DNA from: Mycolicibacterium sp. BiH015
GTDB taxonomy: Bacteria; Actinomycetota; Actinomycetes; Mycobacteriales; Mycobacteriaceae
DNA length: 64,000 bases
Assembly: GCF_027706845.1 (NCBI RefSeq)
Contig: NZ_JAQGCZ010000013.1
Span: forward strand, 107,825-171,824
Direction of reading: 5' to 3'
Shown here: positions 42,894 through 51,268 of the stretch, one piece after another
How positions within the stretch are numbered: the stretch's first letter is position 1
How the letters are laid out: each line of letters starts with the position of its first letter
Program-made: the position numbers and the translations under genes
The notes under the pieces: generated by a model
Told to the model about the DNA's origin: nothing
The model's database searches: none
Seen by the model: the letters and a program-made list of their open reading frames with translations, nothing else

Positions 42894-45062
42894 TCAGGAC
42901 ATCCCGGGGAAGAGTTGGACAATCAGGTCGATCAGTTTGATGCCGATGAACGGCGCGACGATGCCGCCGAGTCCGTAGATGGAAAGGTTGCGGCTCAACA
43001 GCTTTGACGCACTGGCCGGGGTGTACTGGACGCCCCGCAGTGCCAGCGGAATGAGCGCGACGATGACGATCGCATTGAAGATCACCGCCGAGAGGATCGC
43101 TGACTGCGGGCTGTGCAGCCGCATCACGTTGAGCAGGTCCAGGCCGGGGAACAGCGTCACGAACAACGCCGGAATGATGGCGAAGTATTTGGCGATGTCG
43201 TTGGCGATGGAGAATGTGGTCAGCGCGCCGCGGGTGATGAGCAGCTGCTTGCCGATCTCGACGATCTCGATCAGCTTCGTCGGATCGGAGTCGAGATCGA
43301 CCATGTTGCCGGCTTCTTTGGCAGCCGAAGTGCCCGTGTTCATCGCGACACCCACGTCGGCCTGAGCCAGCGCAGGCGCGTCGTTGGTGCCGTCGCCGGT
43401 CATCGCGACGAGCCGGCCGCCGGCCTGCTCCTTCTTGATGAGTGCGAGCTTGTCCTCCGGCGTCGCCTCGGCGAGGAAGTCGTCGACGCCGGCTTCGTCG
43501 GCGATCGCCTTGGCGGTCAACGGGTTGTCGCCGGTGATCATCACGGTGCGGATGCCCATACGGCGCATCTCGTCGAAACGCTCCCGCATGCCCTGCTTGA
43601 CGACGTCCTTGAGCGCGATGACGCCGAGCACCTGCGCGTCGCCACCGTGGACGCGGCCGACAACGAGCGGGGTGCCGCCGGAGCCGGACACCTCGTTGAC
43701 GATGTCGGTCAGTTCGGTGGGCACCTCACCGCCGTGGTTGCGCACCCATTCCGCGACGGAGGCAGCTGCGCCTTTGCGCAGTGACTGACCGTCTTCCAGG
43801 TCGACGCCGGACATCCTTGTGGTGGCGCTGAATTCGACCCAGTGGGCGCCGGACAGTTCGCCGGGGTGGCGGGCACGCAGCCCGTGAGCCTCTTTGGCGT
43901 GCACGACGATGGAGCGCCCCTCGGGGGTTTCGTCGGCCAGGCTCGACAGCTGGGCGGCGTCGGCGAGTGTTTCGATGTCGACGTCGGAGAGCGGGAAGAA
44001 GTCGCTGGCCTGCCGGTTGCCCAGCGTGATGGTGCCGGTCTTGTCGAGCAGCAGCGTGTTGACGTCGCCGGCGGCCTCGACCGCGCGACCCGACATCGCC
44101 AGCACGTTGCGCTGCACGAGCCGGTCCATGCCCGCGATACCGATCGCCGACAGCAGGGCCCCGATGGTGGTCGGGATCAGGCACACCAGCAGCGCGACCA
44201 TGACGATGCCGGTGACGCCGTTGCCGTCCAGTGCCAGTGTGTCCGGTACGCCGGGATTGTTGGCCTTGGAGAAGATCGCCAATGGTTGCATCGTCGCAAC
44301 GGCGAACACGAAGATGATCGTCAGCGCGCTCAGCAGGATGTTCAGGGCGATCTCGTTCGGCGTCTTCTGCCGGTTGGCACCCTCGACGAGCGCGATCATC
44401 CGATCGACGAAGCTCTCGCCAGGCTTTTGGGTGATCTTTACGACGATGCGGTCACTCAGCACGGTGGTACCGCCGGTGACGGCCGATCGATCGCCGCCGG
44501 ACTCGCGGATCACCGGTGCCGACTCGCCCGTGATGGCCGATTCGTCCACCGAGGCAATGCCTTCCACGACGTCACCGTCGCCAGGAATGACACCGCCTGC
44601 CTCGACCACGACGTAATCGCCCTGGGCGAGCAGTGGGGCGGCCACCTGCTCCTCGGTGCCCGGCTTGCCGGGCTCCCACGACGTCAGACGTCGGGCCACC
44701 GTGTCGGACTTCGCCTTTCGCAAGGTGTCGGCCTGTGCCTTACCGCGCCCTTCGGCGACGGCTTCGGCGAGGTTGGCGAAGATCACGGTCGCCCAAAGCC
44801 AGAACACGATGAGCCAGGCGAACCACGACGGGTCGAGGAAAGCGAGGACCGTGCTCCAGGCGGCACCGAGTTCGACTATGAACATCACCGGGTTGCGCCA
44901 CAGCGTGCGCGGGTCGAGCTTGCGCAGCGCGTCGGGCGTCGACTTCCAGAGCATCTTGGGGTCGAGCAGTCCGCCTGCGATACGGGATGAGCCGCGCGAC
45001 TTCTCGCGCTTGCTCTTGTCGGCGGCGCGGGTGGTGGCCGATTCAATCATGGTGACCGTCAT
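42894..45062 (-). CDS. kdpB: potassium-transporting P-type ATPase subunit KdpB
   Basis: KdpB is the catalytic P-type ATPase of the high-affinity potassium pump. The 722-residue protein has the phosphorylation loop LLLDKTGTITLGN, the TGES motif (AITGESAPVI), the nucleotide-binding KGAAASVAEW, and the hinge MTGDGTNDAPALAQADVGVAM. The ATG at 45062 follows the kdpA stop by one base (TGAAATG); a TTG-type extension to 45083 lies inside kdpA. Confidence 0.97.
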   Translation of the reverse strand: MTVTMIESATTRAADKSKREKSRGSSRIAGGLLDPKMLWKSTPDALRKLDPRTLWRNPVMFIVELGAAWSTVLAFLDPSWFAWLIVFWLWATVIFANLAEAVAEGRGKAQADTLRKAKSDTVARRLTSWEPGKPGTEEQVAAPLLAQGDYVVVEAGGVIPGDGDVVEGIASVDESAITGESAPVIRESGGDRSAVTGGTTVLSDRIVVKITQKPGESFVDRMIALVEGANRQKTPNEIALNILLSALTIIFVFAVATMQPLAIFSKANNPGVPDTLALDGNGVTGIVMVALLVCLIPTTIGALLSAIGIAGMDRLVQRNVLAMSGRAVEAAGDVNTLLLDKTGTITLGNRQASDFFPLSDVDIETLADAAQLSSLADETPEGRSIVVHAKEAHGLRARHPGELSGAHWVEFSATTRMSGVDLEDGQSLRKGAAASVAEWVRNHGGEVPTELTDIVNEVSGSGGTPLVVGRVHGGDAQVLGVIALKDVVKQGMRERFDEMRRMGIRTVMITGDNPLTAKAIADEAGVDDFLAEATPEDKLALIKKEQAGGRLVAMTGDGTNDAPALAQADVGVAMNTGTSAAKEAGNMVDLDSDPTKLIEIVEIGKQLLITRGALTTFSIANDIAKYFAIIPALFVTLFPGLDLLNVMRLHSPQSAILSAVIFNAIVIVALIPLALRGVQYTPASASKLLSRNLSIYGLGGIVAPFIGIKLIDLIVQLFPGMS

Positions 45063-45063
45063 T

Positions 45064-46734
45064 TCAGTGGAGTCCTTCAGCAAGGGGTCCCAGCGCGAGC
45101 ATGGGCAGGAACGTCAGCGCGACCAGGATCAGCGTGACGCCGGAGACCATTCCGACGAACTGGGGCCGATGGGTCGGCAGTGTTCCGACGGATTCCGGCG
45201 TGTGACCTTGTCTGGCCAGTGAGCCGGCGAGGGCGAGCACCAGGATGATCGGCAGGAAGCGGCCGAACGCCATCGCCAGCCCGAGCGCGGTGTTGTACCA
45301 CTCGGTGTTGACGGTGATGCCCGCGAATGCGGATCCGTTGTTGTTGCCCGCTGAGGTGAACGCGTAGAGCACTTCGGAGAGGCCGTGCGGGCCGGAGTTG
45401 AGCATGCCTGCTCGCTGGCCGGGCAACGCCATGGCCAGCGCGGTGCCGGTGAGCACGATCAGCGGCGTGACGAGGAAATAGGTTGCGGCGAGCTTGATCT
45501 CACGGGGTGTGATCTTCTTTCCCAGGTATTCGGGGGTGCGACCGACCATCAGACCGGCGACGAAAACCGTGATGACCGCGAGCACGAGCATGCCGTAGAG
45601 ACCGGATCCGACTCCGCCAGGGGCTATTTCGCCGAGCTGCATGTTCAGCAGCAGGACCATGCCGCCCAGGCTGGTGTAGGAGTCGTGGAACGAGTTGACC
45701 GAACCGGTGGACGTCAAAGTCGTGGACGCGGCGAAGATCGCCGAGTCCGCAACGCCGAACCGCTGTTCCACGCCTTCCATCGCCGCGTTGACGGCGGAGG
45801 GCACCGTGCCGTGGTGTTGCAGCTGGGTCCAGAGGATCGCCACCCAGCTGATGGTCGCCAGGGTCGACTGGACCGCCACGATCGCCAGACCCTGCTTGGT
45901 GCTGCCGACCATCCGGCCGAACGTGCGCGGCAGGGAGAAGGCGATCACCAGCAGCAGGAAGATGATGATCCAGTTCGTCCACGTCGTCGGGTTCTCGAAC
46001 GGGTGCGCGGCGTTGACGTTGAAGAAGCCCCCGCCGTTGGTGCCGAGGTTCTTGATGGCCTCCTGGCTGGCGACCGGGCCACCCGGGATCGTCTGCTGCG
46101 CACCGGCAAGGGTGTCGACCACCTGGGAGTGCAGCGAGAGGTTCTGGATGGCGCCGCCGGCGACCAGCGCGATCGCGGCGACCACTGAGATCGGGAGCAG
46201 GATGCGCAGCGTGCCTCGCACGAGGTCGACCCAGAAGTTGCCCAGGTCGCCGGTGCGGGTGCGCACGAAACCGCGCATCACGGCCACGGCGACGGCCATG
46301 CCGACGGCGGCGGAGACGAAGTTCTGCACCGCCAGTCCGGCCATCTGCACAAGGTGGCCGTACGTCGACTCGCCGGAGTACGCCTGCCAGTTGGTGTTGG
46401 TGACGAAGCTGACGGCGGTGTTCCACGCCAGCGCCGGCGTCACCTCGGTGGCCGGGTCGGACAGGCGCAGCGGCAGATAGTTCTGAAGGAGCTGGAACCC
46501 GAACAGGAACAGGACCGACACCGCCGAGAACGCCAGCACGCTGCGGGCGTACGCGCCCCAGGTCTGTTCGGCCTTGGGGTCGGCGCCGATGATGCGGTAG
46601 ATGCCCTTTTCGATGCGTGAGTCCTTGGTGGAGGAGTACACGCGGTACATGTAGTCGCCGAGCGGAACGTGCACGGCAGCCAGGGCGACGATGAGGGAAA
46701 CCAGGAACAGGATTCCCGCGGTGGTGCTGCTCAC
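45064..46734 (-). CDS. kdpA: potassium-transporting ATPase subunit KdpA
   Basis: KdpA is the potassium-selecting channel-like subunit, related to SKT transporters. The 556-residue integral membrane protein has about ten helices and the filter segments NGGGFFNVNAAHPFENP, TSTGSVNSFHD and AGNNNGSAFAG. The GTG at 46734 shares one base with the kdpF stop codon (GTG/TAG), which couples their translation. Confidence 0.97.
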   Translation of the reverse strand: MSSTTAGILFLVSLIVALAAVHVPLGDYMYRVYSSTKDSRIEKGIYRIIGADPKAEQTWGAYARSVLAFSAVSVLFLFGFQLLQNYLPLRLSDPATEVTPALAWNTAVSFVTNTNWQAYSGESTYGHLVQMAGLAVQNFVSAAVGMAVAVAVMRGFVRTRTGDLGNFWVDLVRGTLRILLPISVVAAIALVAGGAIQNLSLHSQVVDTLAGAQQTIPGGPVASQEAIKNLGTNGGGFFNVNAAHPFENPTTWTNWIIIFLLLVIAFSLPRTFGRMVGSTKQGLAIVAVQSTLATISWVAILWTQLQHHGTVPSAVNAAMEGVEQRFGVADSAIFAASTTLTSTGSVNSFHDSYTSLGGMVLLLNMQLGEIAPGGVGSGLYGMLVLAVITVFVAGLMVGRTPEYLGKKITPREIKLAATYFLVTPLIVLTGTALAMALPGQRAGMLNSGPHGLSEVLYAFTSAGNNNGSAFAGITVNTEWYNTALGLAMAFGRFLPIILVLALAGSLARQGHTPESVGTLPTHRPQFVGMVSGVTLILVALTFLPMLALGPLAEGLH

Positions 46735-46823
46735 TAGAACCTCTCGGGAAGGAACAGGGTGACGAACAGGAAGATGCTGATCGCGATCGCGAGGATCAGC
46801 CCGACGGTGTTGGCGACGCTCAC
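46734..46823 (-). CDS. kdpF: potassium-transporting ATPase small subunit KdpF
   Basis: The 29-codon ORF codes MSVANTVGLILAIAISIFLF followed by VTLFLPERF, a single transmembrane helix ending in the PERF motif that marks KdpF. KdpF is the lipid-like stabiliser of the Kdp complex. Its GTG overlaps the stop of a still smaller upstream ORF and its TAG touches the kdpA start. It is too short for most gene finders. Confidence 0.9.
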   Translation of the reverse strand: MSVANTVGLILAIAISIFLFVTLFLPERF

Positions 46824-46900
46824 CGCTCCAGCACCTTCACTGCCCCGGCAAGCAGTGCGAACACCGCCACCGTCAACAGGACATAGAGGAAAACAGCCAT
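46820..46900 (-). CDS. 26-residue membrane micro-protein upstream of kdpF
   Basis: This ORF codes MAVFLYVLLTVAVFALLAGA and then VKVLER, a single hydrophobic helix with a basic end. Its TGA overlaps the kdpF GTG (GTGA), which implies coupled translation. GCAGGAG lies about 12 bases upstream of the ATG, and an in-frame TGA four codons upstream fixes the start. It is distinct from KdpF, which follows. I infer a second micro-subunit or regulator of the Kdp pump; no published function is known to me. Confidence 0.7.
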   Translation of the reverse strand: MAVFLYVLLTVAVFALLAGAVKVLER

Positions 46901-47137
46901 CGGGTATCAGTACTCCTGCGTTCGTTTACGCCCCCGCCGGTGGTGGCGGGATGCGCACGCCAACGTATGCCCGACGCAGGGTGCCTGAGCTGGGCGTTAA
47001 CGGTTTCTTGATACCGGTCGCAGGAGTTTTTACGGACTCCATGCACACGTCAGCGGGGCGTCAAAGTCTGGGAGAGTTCCGTCAAGGATCTGTATGGATC
47101 GACGCCTGCTGCCAGCCCGCGGGCGTACACCGAATTC
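46901..47137. promoter_or_regulatory. kdp promoter region and start of divergent gene
   Basis: These 237 bases should hold the KdpE-controlled kdp promoter on the minus strand and the promoter of the plus-strand gene at 47138. TACGTT near 46965 (minus strand) is a possible -10. TACACC about six bases before the ATG at 47138 suggests a leaderless plus-strand mRNA. I cannot place a KdpE box by eye. Confidence 0.4.
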
Positions 47138-47809
47138 ATGACGATCGTGGACGTCCCGACAGCTCCGCACCGGCTGTCGTCTTCGGTGCACGCGGTGCGG
47201 CGGATCCTGCCGATGGCCGGGTGCGCGGTGCCCGCAGCGGCACTGCGCAATCCCGGGGTGGCCGCATGGGTGCGCGCACACGGGCTGGCGGTGACGGCGT
47301 GCGGTGACGAGGAATTGGACCTGGTCGAGGTGAGCGGCATCCAGCCGGTTCACGTGATCCTGCGGTGCAATCCGGTTACGCCCACGATCCGCCGCGCGGC
47401 TGCGCTCGGCGTGGTGCGTTTCGTGGTGTCGACCGAGCGACACGTCGACGTCCTGTCCGGGTGTGAGGGTCCCACGCGGCAGGTGTTTCTCGACGATCAG
47501 GGTCCCGCTGTCCTGGGTGAGCGGCGGCTGGATGTCGTCGGAATGCATTGCGACGTCGATGATTCACGGGGTGTCGTCGAATGGGGCATTGCGGCGGAAC
47601 TACTGTTGGGCCGGATGGCGCTGATGAAGACCTGCGGTTTACCGCTGACGCGGATCAGCTTGGCGGGTGGGTCCGCCGACACGTGGCTGGCAGGTGGCGC
47701 GGAAGAGTTGAAGGCGATCGCATCCGCAGTGGAGGACGCGTTGGACGCGGGGTGCGCACGGTGGCGCCTGCCGCGCCCGGCGGTGGTGCTGGCACCGCTG
47801 GGGACATGA
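47138..47809 (+). CDS. degenerate PLP-decarboxylase (LysA-like) barrel protein lacking the PLP lysine
   Basis: The 223-residue protein follows the pattern of the N-terminal alanine-racemase-like barrel of group IV decarboxylases: strand, then NPGVAAWVRAHGLAVTACGDEEL, then RRAAALGVVRFVVSTERHVDVL, GMHCDVD, and a GLPLTRISLAGGSAD end. In true enzymes the first strand reads xAVKA with the PLP lysine; here it is CAVPA with Pro32. The glycine-rich phosphate loop is also altered and the C-terminal beta domain is missing. It is therefore unlikely to bind PLP through a Schiff base. A sensor or binding role is possible. It is divergent from kdp. Confidence 0.65.
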   Translation: MTIVDVPTAPHRLSSSVHAVRRILPMAGCAVPAAALRNPGVAAWVRAHGLAVTACGDEELDLVEVSGIQPVHVILRCNPVTPTIRRAAALGVVRFVVSTERHVDVLSGCEGPTRQVFLDDQGPAVLGERRLDVVGMHCDVDDSRGVVEWGIAAELLLGRMALMKTCGLPLTRISLAGGSADTWLAGGAEELKAIASAVEDALDAGCARWRLPRPAVVLAPLGT

Positions 47810-47812
47810 CCG

Positions 47813-48076
47813 TCAGCGCTCGACGACGCCCGCCGCCTGCGCACTGGAGACCATCTCACCCCAGGCGTGCAGGGCCGCCACGAACACCACCAGCGCCGTG
47901 GTCAGAGCGATCGACGACACGACCCAGTGGGCGACAGGTGAGACGGTGGTGGCCGGCGACGCCACAAGCATTATCGCCACGCTTGCCGCCAACGCGAACA
48001 CCGATGTGAGCCACGTTCGCTGCGTCTCGCCGCCGAGCACGGTGCGCCTTTTGGGAAACTCTACGGTTCCGGCCAT
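47813..48076 (-). CDS. small two-helix membrane protein
   Basis: The 87-residue protein has two hydrophobic helices (VFALAASVAIMLVAS and HWVVSSIALTTALVVFVAALHAW) and a basic N-terminal segment. No family is recognised. It is convergent with the preceding gene with three bases between. The ATG at 48076 lies close to TATGAGT, which could be a -10 of a nearly leaderless mRNA. Confidence 0.65.
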   Translation of the reverse strand: MAGTVEFPKRRTVLGGETQRTWLTSVFALAASVAIMLVASPATTVSPVAHWVVSSIALTTALVVFVAALHAWGEMVSSAQAAGVVER

Positions 48077-48154
48077 GACTCATACAGTGAGACTGCCTGC
48101 TAAGAGTGGCCTCACCGATAGCTGTGCAAAACCTTTGAAGTCGACGTGAGCTTG

Positions 48155-48430
48155 CTAAGCCGGCGGCAGCTCATGGGTGAGGGCGCGGTAGCCGCGGGCG
48201 CCTGCGCGTTGCAGCAGCGCTCGCACCAGACCTGCGATCAGGCCTTGCGCCGCCGCCGCCACGATCACGGTCTTCATGGACTGTGTCAGATCCTTCGGAT
48301 CGGGCGGCTCGGGATCGTTGTCACCGATGCGCTTCCATATTTGGCCGAAGATTGCGCCGGCCAGCAGGCCGCCTCCGACGCCGGTGGCCACCGACAGCGG
48401 CGTGTACAGGGATCTCGCGACCTTGCTCAT
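48155..48430 (-). CDS. DUF4235 family protein
   Basis: The 91-residue protein has an N-terminal hydrophobic helix (LSVATGVGGGLLAGAIFGQIWKR) and a second one (VIVAAAAQGLIAGLVRALLQRAG), the layout of DUF4235 membrane proteins found in stress regions of actinobacteria. The function is unknown. The ATG at 48430 has GGAG at five bases. A strong SigF-type promoter lies 45 bases upstream. The open frame continues to 48823 but that part crosses the promoter. Confidence 0.85.
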   Translation of the reverse strand: MSKVARSLYTPLSVATGVGGGLLAGAIFGQIWKRIGDNDPEPPDPKDLTQSMKTVIVAAAAQGLIAGLVRALLQRAGARGYRALTHELPPA

Positions 48431-48474
48431 CGTCACTCCAATGTGTAGGCGGCGCAGTTCGGGTCCAGACCCGT

Positions 48475-48499
48475 CTACCCCGGTAGGTGCCAGCCAAAC
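48475..48499 (-). promoter_or_regulatory. SigF-type promoter for DUF4235 gene
   Basis: On the minus strand GTTT is followed after exactly 15 bases by GGGTAG. This matches the SigF consensus, with the gene 45 bases downstream. Confidence 0.7.
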
Positions 48500-48537
48500 G
48501 CGCAACACGGCGCCACCGCTGGTGGGAGGATCGGCTG

Positions 48538-49056
48538 ATGGACGCCGAGCATCCATCCACGAGGGGTCGGCCCTACGATGACGAGAACTGGGACCGGGCG
48601 CAGCGCGACGAAACCGAAACCGAACGCCTGGACCGCAACTGGGCCAGCCTGCTGCAGGAGCTGCGCGTGGTGCAGACCGGGGTTCAGCTGTTGACGGGCT
48701 TCCTGCTGACCCTGCCGTTCCAGCAGCGTTTCGAAATCCTCGGCGACCACATGCAGGGCGTCTATCTGGCGACGGTGTGCGCGGCGGTGGCGTCGACCGC
48801 GCTGTTGATCGCCCCCGTCGCAATGCACCGGTTTCTGTTCCGTCGGCACCGTCTCGACGTTCTCGTGCGAGCGGCGCATAGGTGCGCCTATGCGGGTCTG
48901 CTCCTGCTGGCGATCGCGGTGATCGGGATGACGGCGATCATCTTCGACGCCGTCGTGGGCTTCTATCCGGCGCTGATCGCCGGCGCATGTGCTCTGGTGT
49001 TGTTCGCCACGTTCTGGTTGGCGTGGCCGTTCTCGATGCGGACCGGCAAGCGGTAG
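48538..49056 (+). CDS. DUF6328 family membrane protein
   Basis: The 172-residue protein starts with an acidic, polar segment (DDENWDRAQRDETETERLDRNW) followed by ELRVVQTGVQLLTGFLLTLPF and three more hydrophobic helices. This order matches the actinobacterial DUF6328 family; the function is unknown. The ATG at 48538 has GGGAGGA upstream, so the 17-codon extension in frame is not needed. It is divergent from DUF4235 and upstream of the SDR gene. Confidence 0.85.
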   Translation: MDAEHPSTRGRPYDDENWDRAQRDETETERLDRNWASLLQELRVVQTGVQLLTGFLLTLPFQQRFEILGDHMQGVYLATVCAAVASTALLIAPVAMHRFLFRRHRLDVLVRAAHRCAYAGLLLLAIAVIGMTAIIFDAVVGFYPALIAGACALVLFATFWLAWPFSMRTGKR

Positions 49057-49058
49057 CC

Positions 49059-49083
49059 GTTTCGCACGCCGAAGCACGGGTAC
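49059..49083 (+). promoter_or_regulatory. SigF-type promoter for SDR gene
   Basis: GTTT is followed after exactly 15 bases by GGGTAC, and the ATG at 49093 comes nine bases later, so the mRNA has almost no leader. Confidence 0.72.
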
Positions 49084-49092
49084 GCGGTCGCC

Positions 49093-49947
49093 ATGACTGA
49101 CGACGTGACGCCCGACGGCGTGATTCCCTACCCCGGCGAGACCGGGGACATGACCGAGCGCCCTCGCGACGAGATGGCCGACTACACGGGCACCGGATTG
49201 TTGGCAGGGATGAAAGCACTTGTGACGGGCGGTGATTCGGGTATCGGCAGGGCGGTCGCGGTGGCCTTCGCCAAAGAGGGCGCCGACGTGGCCATCGCCT
49301 ATCTGGAGGAGAAAGACGACGCCGTGCACACCGTTTCGCTGATCGAGGCGGCGGGGCGGCGTGGAGTCGAGCTTCCCGGAGACCTCGCCGATCCGCAGCA
49401 CTGCCGTGACGTCGTCGCCGAGACGGTGAAACAACTCGGCGGTTTGGACATCGTCGTCAACAACGTGGCCTTCCAGAACCCCACGTCGGACTTCACCGAC
49501 ATCTCCGACGAGCAGTGGCGTCGCACCTTTGCCGTCAACATCGACAGCTTCTTCCATGTCACCAAGGCCGCGCTGCAGCATCTGCCCGACGGATCAGCCA
49601 TCATCAACACCGCGTCGATCAATGGGCTGCGGGGAAACAAGACCCTCATCGACTACTCGGCGACGAAAGGTGCGGTGATCGCGTTGACGTACTCGCTGGC
49701 GCAGTCGCTGGCCGAGCGCAAGATCCGAGTGAATTGCGTTGCGCCCGGACCTGTGTGGACCCCGCTCATTCCGGCGACCATGGACGCCGAGAAAACGGAG
49801 TCCTTCGGAGAGCACGTACCGATGGGTCGCGCCGCCCAACCCGACGAGATCGCGCCGTCCTACGTGTTCTTCGCATCGTCGCGGATGTCGTCCTACTACA
49901 GCGGCGAGGTGCTCGCCCCCATCGGCGGCGAGACGCTACCCGGCTGA
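49093..49947 (+). CDS. SDR family oxidoreductase (general stress protein 39-like)
   Basis: This 284-residue NAD(P)-dependent enzyme has TGGDSGIGRAVA (about residues 45-56), NNVAFQN in place of NNAG, and the catalytic YSATK near residue 192. The N-terminal extension with PYPGETGDMTERPRDEM is typical of the GSP39/YhdF group, which is general-stress induced in Bacillus. A SigF-type promoter nine bases before the ATG supports stress control. Its stop overlaps the convergent RibD-like gene by 12 bases. Confidence 0.92.
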   Translation: MTDDVTPDGVIPYPGETGDMTERPRDEMADYTGTGLLAGMKALVTGGDSGIGRAVAVAFAKEGADVAIAYLEEKDDAVHTVSLIEAAGRRGVELPGDLADPQHCRDVVAETVKQLGGLDIVVNNVAFQNPTSDFTDISDEQWRRTFAVNIDSFFHVTKAALQHLPDGSAIINTASINGLRGNKTLIDYSATKGAVIALTYSLAQSLAERKIRVNCVAPGPVWTPLIPATMDAEKTESFGEHVPMGRAAQPDEIAPSYVFFASSRMSSYYSGEVLAPIGGETLPG

Positions 49948-50652
49948 GTCCCTCGCGTACTTGCAGAACAGATACCCGTCAGGATTGACGAGCACGTGCC
50001 CCAGCCGCAGCGGGATCGGGGACGGCAGGTTCGCGGGACTGCCCGAGCCGACGGGCTGGCACCCGGCCAGGCGCGGCGCCAGGGTGACACAGAGTTCGTC
50101 GACCAGGTCGGCGGCGACGAGCTCGTCGAGCAGTGTGGGCCCGCCCTCGCAGAGCACCCGCGACATTCCCTGTTGGCGAAGCTGATTGACAGCGGCCCCG
50201 ATATCCACCGCGTCCTCTCCGGCTGTCACCACCTCACAGCGCGTTTCGCGACTTTCGCGGGCACCCCGTTCACTGGTGACGAGGATCGGGGTGATCGACG
50301 AGCCGAAGATGCTCTCCGGAAGCCGACCGGACTGGGACACCACGGCGATCGGCGGTGGTTCGTCGCCGAGCCCCAACTCGCTCCTCTGTTCCCGGTGTTC
50401 GGGCCGCAACCGCACCGGGCCGTAGTTCTCCGCCCGTGCGGTACCCGCGCCGACCAACACCACGTCCGCGTAGGCGCGTAACGCGAGCAGCAGCTGGAAA
50501 TCGGGCGCACACGACAGTGGCCCGGCACGTCCGGCGAAAGCGGCAGCACCGTCGGCGCTGAAGATCATGTTGGCGCGCAGGCCATCTGGCGCAGGCCGAT
50601 ACCCGTAGTCCTCGACCGGGCTGCCGGCGGGTAGGGTCTTCACCTCGGTCAT
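49936..50652 (-). CDS. pyrimidine reductase family protein (RibD C-terminal/DHFR-like)
   Basis: The 238-residue protein has the DHFR-like fold of RibD reductase domains: NMIFSADGAAAFAGRAGPLS at the N terminus, VLVGAGTARAENYG with the NADPH loop, and VLCEGGPTLLDELVAADLVDEL near the C terminus. It reduces an unknown pteridine- or pyrimidine-type substrate. No deaminase domain is attached, so it is not the riboflavin enzyme itself. Its ATG overlaps the stop of the flavin-reductase-like gene (ATGA), so they form an operon. Confidence 0.9.
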   Translation of the reverse strand: MTEVKTLPAGSPVEDYGYRPAPDGLRANMIFSADGAAAFAGRAGPLSCAPDFQLLLALRAYADVVLVGAGTARAENYGPVRLRPEHREQRSELGLGDEPPPIAVVSQSGRLPESIFGSSITPILVTSERGARESRETRCEVVTAGEDAVDIGAAVNQLRQQGMSRVLCEGGPTLLDELVAADLVDELCVTLAPRLAGCQPVGSGSPANLPSPIPLRLGHVLVNPDGYLFCKYARDSAG

Positions 50653-51164
50653 GCTTCGTGCCCCGGCTCGATGTCACGGACATCGGAGAAGGAGATCAGG
50701 TCACCCAGTTGTTCTGGGGCGCGGCCGCTGATGGGTTCGAGGAGGTGGCCGACGTGGTCACCCAAGTCGAAGCGTTGCGCGACACGGCCGACGAACCATG
50801 CCGCCGCCGCGTCGAGTATCGGCATCCCTTCCGGGCCGGTGCGCCAGCCGCACTGTTCGAACTTGTCGGTCGAGTCACCGGTGGTGCCACCGAACAACTT
50901 CGCCACGTCCAGTTCTTCCCTCCGCAGCAGGTGCACCGCGAGGTGGTCCGCCTTCTGCGCGACGGTGAAGGTGTGATTCTTGCGGGACAGCCCCACCATG
51001 AACTTGGGCGGGTTGATGCTCGTCTGAGACGTGAACCCGACCAAGCAGCCGGCGAGGTGGCCCTCCGACGCCGTCGTGACGACGAACATCGGATAGTCGA
51101 GCAGCGACACCACACTTTCGAATGCCGCACTGCCGTTCTCGGCAGCGCCCGGCTCGTCGTTCAT
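50649..51164 (-). CDS. flavin reductase-like domain protein
   Basis: This 171-residue FMN-binding split-barrel protein has YPMFVVTTASEGHLAGCLVG, then FTSQTSINPPKFMVGLSRKNHT (split here for length), and VAQKADHLAVHLL, the usual order in flavin reductases that supply reduced flavin. The ATG at 51164 has AGGAGG six bases upstream. It precedes the RibD-like reductase with a 4-base overlap. A weak SigF-like element lies 27-52 bases upstream. Confidence 0.9.
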   Translation of the reverse strand: MNDEPGAAENGSAAFESVVSLLDYPMFVVTTASEGHLAGCLVGFTSQTSINPPKFMVGLSRKNHTFTVAQKADHLAVHLLRREELDVAKLFGGTTGDSTDKFEQCGWRTGPEGMPILDAAAAWFVGRVAQRFDLGDHVGHLLEPISGRAPEQLGDLISFSDVRDIEPGHEA

Positions 51165-51191
51165 CAGAAGACCTCCTCGCGCAGACCAGCA

Positions 51192-51216
51192 TTGCCTTTC
51201 GACACCGGCGTCAAAC
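51192..51216 (-). promoter_or_regulatory. weak SigF-like promoter for flavin reductase operon
   Basis: On the minus strand GTTT is followed after 15 bases by AGGCAA. The -35 is perfect but the -10 deviates from GGGTAT/GGGCAT. Confidence 0.35.
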
Positions 51217-51233
51217 GGACGCCGGCGCGCGAC

Positions 51234-51258
51234 GTTTGGCGGGGTCGTCACAGGGTAG
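51234..51258 (+). promoter_or_regulatory. SigF-type promoter for alcohol dehydrogenase gene
   Basis: GTTT is followed after exactly 15 bases by GGGTAG, and the ATG at 51269 comes ten bases later. Confidence 0.7.
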
Positions 51259-51268
51259 TGACCGCCCC

